From contig JAQISU010000070.1 in NCBI GenBank assembly GCA_029339505.1, positions 3,341,501 to 3,405,500 of the forward strand: DNA of 64,000 nucleotides, written 5' to 3'. Shown here piece after piece: positions 62,802 to 64,000 of this stretch (position 1 is its first letter; each line of letters begins with the position of its first letter). Position numbers and translations under genes: made by a program. The notes under the pieces are model-generated. The model ran no database searches. It had not been told where the DNA came from and saw only the letters and a list, made by a program, of their open reading frames with translations. This stretch comes from Unio delphinus (Eukaryota; Mollusca; Bivalvia; Unionida; Unionidae).

Positions 62802-63125
62802 ATGAATCATTGCAAATGGCTCATGATTGGATCAGTGACACCGTGTAACAAATCATGCAGAAATGAATTATGTGGGTATCATATGCAAAGCTTTCGTCGT
62901 GGAAGCCTTGGTCCGTTACCCTGTATTCGATGTGGGGTTGGGGTTAGGGGAAAATCGCAATTATGTCTAAATTGTGGTGGTAAGCGATACAGGGAACTAA
63001 AACGCTATTATGACAAACGAATGAAAAATACCGTCATTGACCCCAACGATGACAAAATCATAAAAACTCCTCAAGATTATATACAGAGACTTATAATTAA
63101 AGCAAATAATGAATTAGAAAAATAG
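62802..63125 (+). CDS. Small Cys-rich zinc-binding protein, copy E
   Basis: 107 residues from MNHCKWLMIGSVTPC (a further in-frame ATG lies at 62,784). Same two Cys pairs and basic helix as in copy A, with a different, Asp/Lys-rich tail. Open. Divergent from the polymerase gene with a 42-bp gap. Confidence 0.7.
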   Translation: MNHCKWLMIGSVTPCNKSCRNELCGYHMQSFRRGSLGPLPCIRCGVGVRGKSQLCLNCGGKRYRELKRYYDKRMKNTVIDPNDDKIIKTPQDYIQRLIIKANNELEK

Positions 63126-63138
63126 TATTATTATACAA

Positions 63139-63630
63139 ATGAACCAAGAATTCAGACCTCACACCGTGCTTGTTAATTATGAAGCATCCCGTGATGGTAT
63201 TATCAGACACCGCAGATTGAAGAATCCAGTTGGATTTGTGACTAATCGAGGGTATTTGATGTTTAGTGCTGGGAAGAAAAATTATCTCTGTCACAGATTC
63301 GTCTTCGAGGTGTTTAATGGAATAATCGGAGATGGTTTTGTTATCGATCATATTGATTCCGATTCCCAGAATAATTCTTTATCAAACCTACAGGCTATTT
63401 CCCAAAGTGAGAATTCAAAACGAGGAAACACTGGAAAATACTCGAAAAAAGCGAGGCCTGTAAAATCATTCAATACAGTTACTAACGAAGAAACAATATT
63501 CCGATCTATGAATGAAGCTGGTAAATATTTCAATATTTGTATAGCCTCAGTACAATTTGTTGCAACATGAGTACAAAATTCGGCTTTTTCTAAAAACATT
63601 GAACAAAAAATTCGATTTTCGTATGTCTAA
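63139..63630 (+). pseudogene. NUMOD/HNH endonuclease, copy E, one in-frame TGA
   Basis: Same domain order as 29,883-30,377, with a better preserved HNH core (VIDHIDSDSQNNSLSNLQ). A TGA at 63,568-63,570 falls inside the C-terminal helix-turn-helix. After it the frame continues to the expected end (KIRFSYV, then TAA at 63,628-63,630). Loss of the last 20 residues would probably weaken DNA binding. Confidence 0.8.
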
Positions 63631-64000
63631 TAACACCAGGGGAAATAACTATTAAACATAACCAAGGGAGATAACTCTTAAATATAACCAAGGGAGTTAT
63701 CTCCCTTAGATTGTGTCAACTTGTTTATGGGTTATTGTGATTCAGCGGCGTGGTATTGTTTTGTAAGAAAAGAAATCAAATATAAAATGTTTTCAAACAA
63801 TTATATTCTTTTTTTTTTAGTGTTTAATTCAAATATTCGGTCTCATTTAAATACTGTGAAACACCATTATTAAGTAATTCAAGAAAATAAAATAACACAC
63901 CCTGTGGATTGACGCTGCTGTATTAGTCACCTTATATACTAAATGAAAGGTTTAAAGCTTGGGCTTTCAAAGGCCAATTCGACCGATCAAAAGCAACCCA
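63631..64000. other. Host flank; no gene seen
   Basis: Contains three AAGGGAGATAACT-like motifs, two direct and one inverted (63,640-63,710), then AT-rich sequence. The junction with copy E lies right after the NUMOD/HNH stop codon. Confidence 0.6.

Larger units (their letters stand above)
56913..63630. mobile_element. Virus-like element copy E: replication half, few lesions
   Basis: End module, ATPase(-), zinc-ribbon/PLA2(+), integrase(+), polymerase-helicase-HNH(-), Cys-rich(+) and NUMOD/HNH(+) in the same order as copy A. Homology ends right after the NUMOD/HNH gene, and the capsid block is missing, replaced by host-like sequence. Close to copy A in sequence, but independent of it and without the polymerase N-terminal repeats. 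Confidence 0.9.

Overview
This window looks like a nuclear genome fragment from an invertebrate, most likely a mollusc, carrying a cluster of integrated virus-like elements. The eukaryotic signs are long (TA)n and (AAT)n microsatellites, a 3-kb minisatellite, C2H2 zinc-finger arrays, an intron-containing Mutator-like transposon and overall AT richness. Short AAGGGAGATAACT-type motifs near the right edge (63,650-63,710) are, from memory, common in mollusc genomes; that is only suggestive.

The main content is six copies or fragments of one family of Polinton/Maverick/adintovirus-like DNA elements. Copy A (21,926-37,090, 15,165 bp) is nearly complete. It has 314-bp terminal inverted repeats and a 5-bp target duplication (AATAA). 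Reading inward from the left end, the minus strand carries a morphogenesis block: a penton/minor-capsid candidate, a small membrane protein, a coiled-coil protein, an adenain-like cysteine protease, a membrane-active (pVI-like) candidate, a double-jelly-roll major capsid protein and two further structural candidates. Next come a 125-codon ORF, a NUMOD/HNH endonuclease and a small Cys-rich protein. A 1,289-residue PolB-like polymerase fused to an SF1 helicase and an HNH nuclease then reads rightward. It is followed by a retroviral-type DDE integrase (minus), a zinc-ribbon/phospholipase A2 gene (minus) and a packaging ATPase (plus). This set covers replication, integration, packaging, proteolytic maturation, capsid and membrane penetration.

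Copy A sits inside the PLA2 gene of an older copy B (20,781-21,925 plus 37,091-41,968). A third copy, D (41,969-46,311), has its terminus inside B's Cys-rich gene and is cut off within the capsid gene. At the left, a fragment called alpha (1,017-5,460) and an inverted copy gamma (about 5,518-11,237) lie head to head. Copy E (56,913-63,630) holds the replication half with only a few lesions. Alpha, gamma, B and D are decayed. Every ATPase-side end and D's end carry a 180-256 bp module bounded by inverted AGCAGCAG ends.

The host backbone is a large tandem segmental duplication: 1-2,100 matches 19,808-21,925, and 11,240-14,480 matches 48,330-51,490. Each unit has a C2H2 zinc-finger array. Unit 1 also has a 40-bp minisatellite (15,081-18,035). 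In unit 2 a 5-kb Mutator-like element (51,522-56,573), with PHD-like, FLYWCH and transposase exons, interrupts the zinc-finger array. No rRNA, tRNA or CRISPR array was recognised.

The most interesting signals are the polymerase-helicase-HNH fusion, a conserved A AAA AAC heptamer exactly at the frame change between the zinc-ribbon and PLA2 halves in copies A and E, a second slippery A7 run in the capsid block, the palindromic end modules, and a duplicated hairpin upstream of the capsid block.
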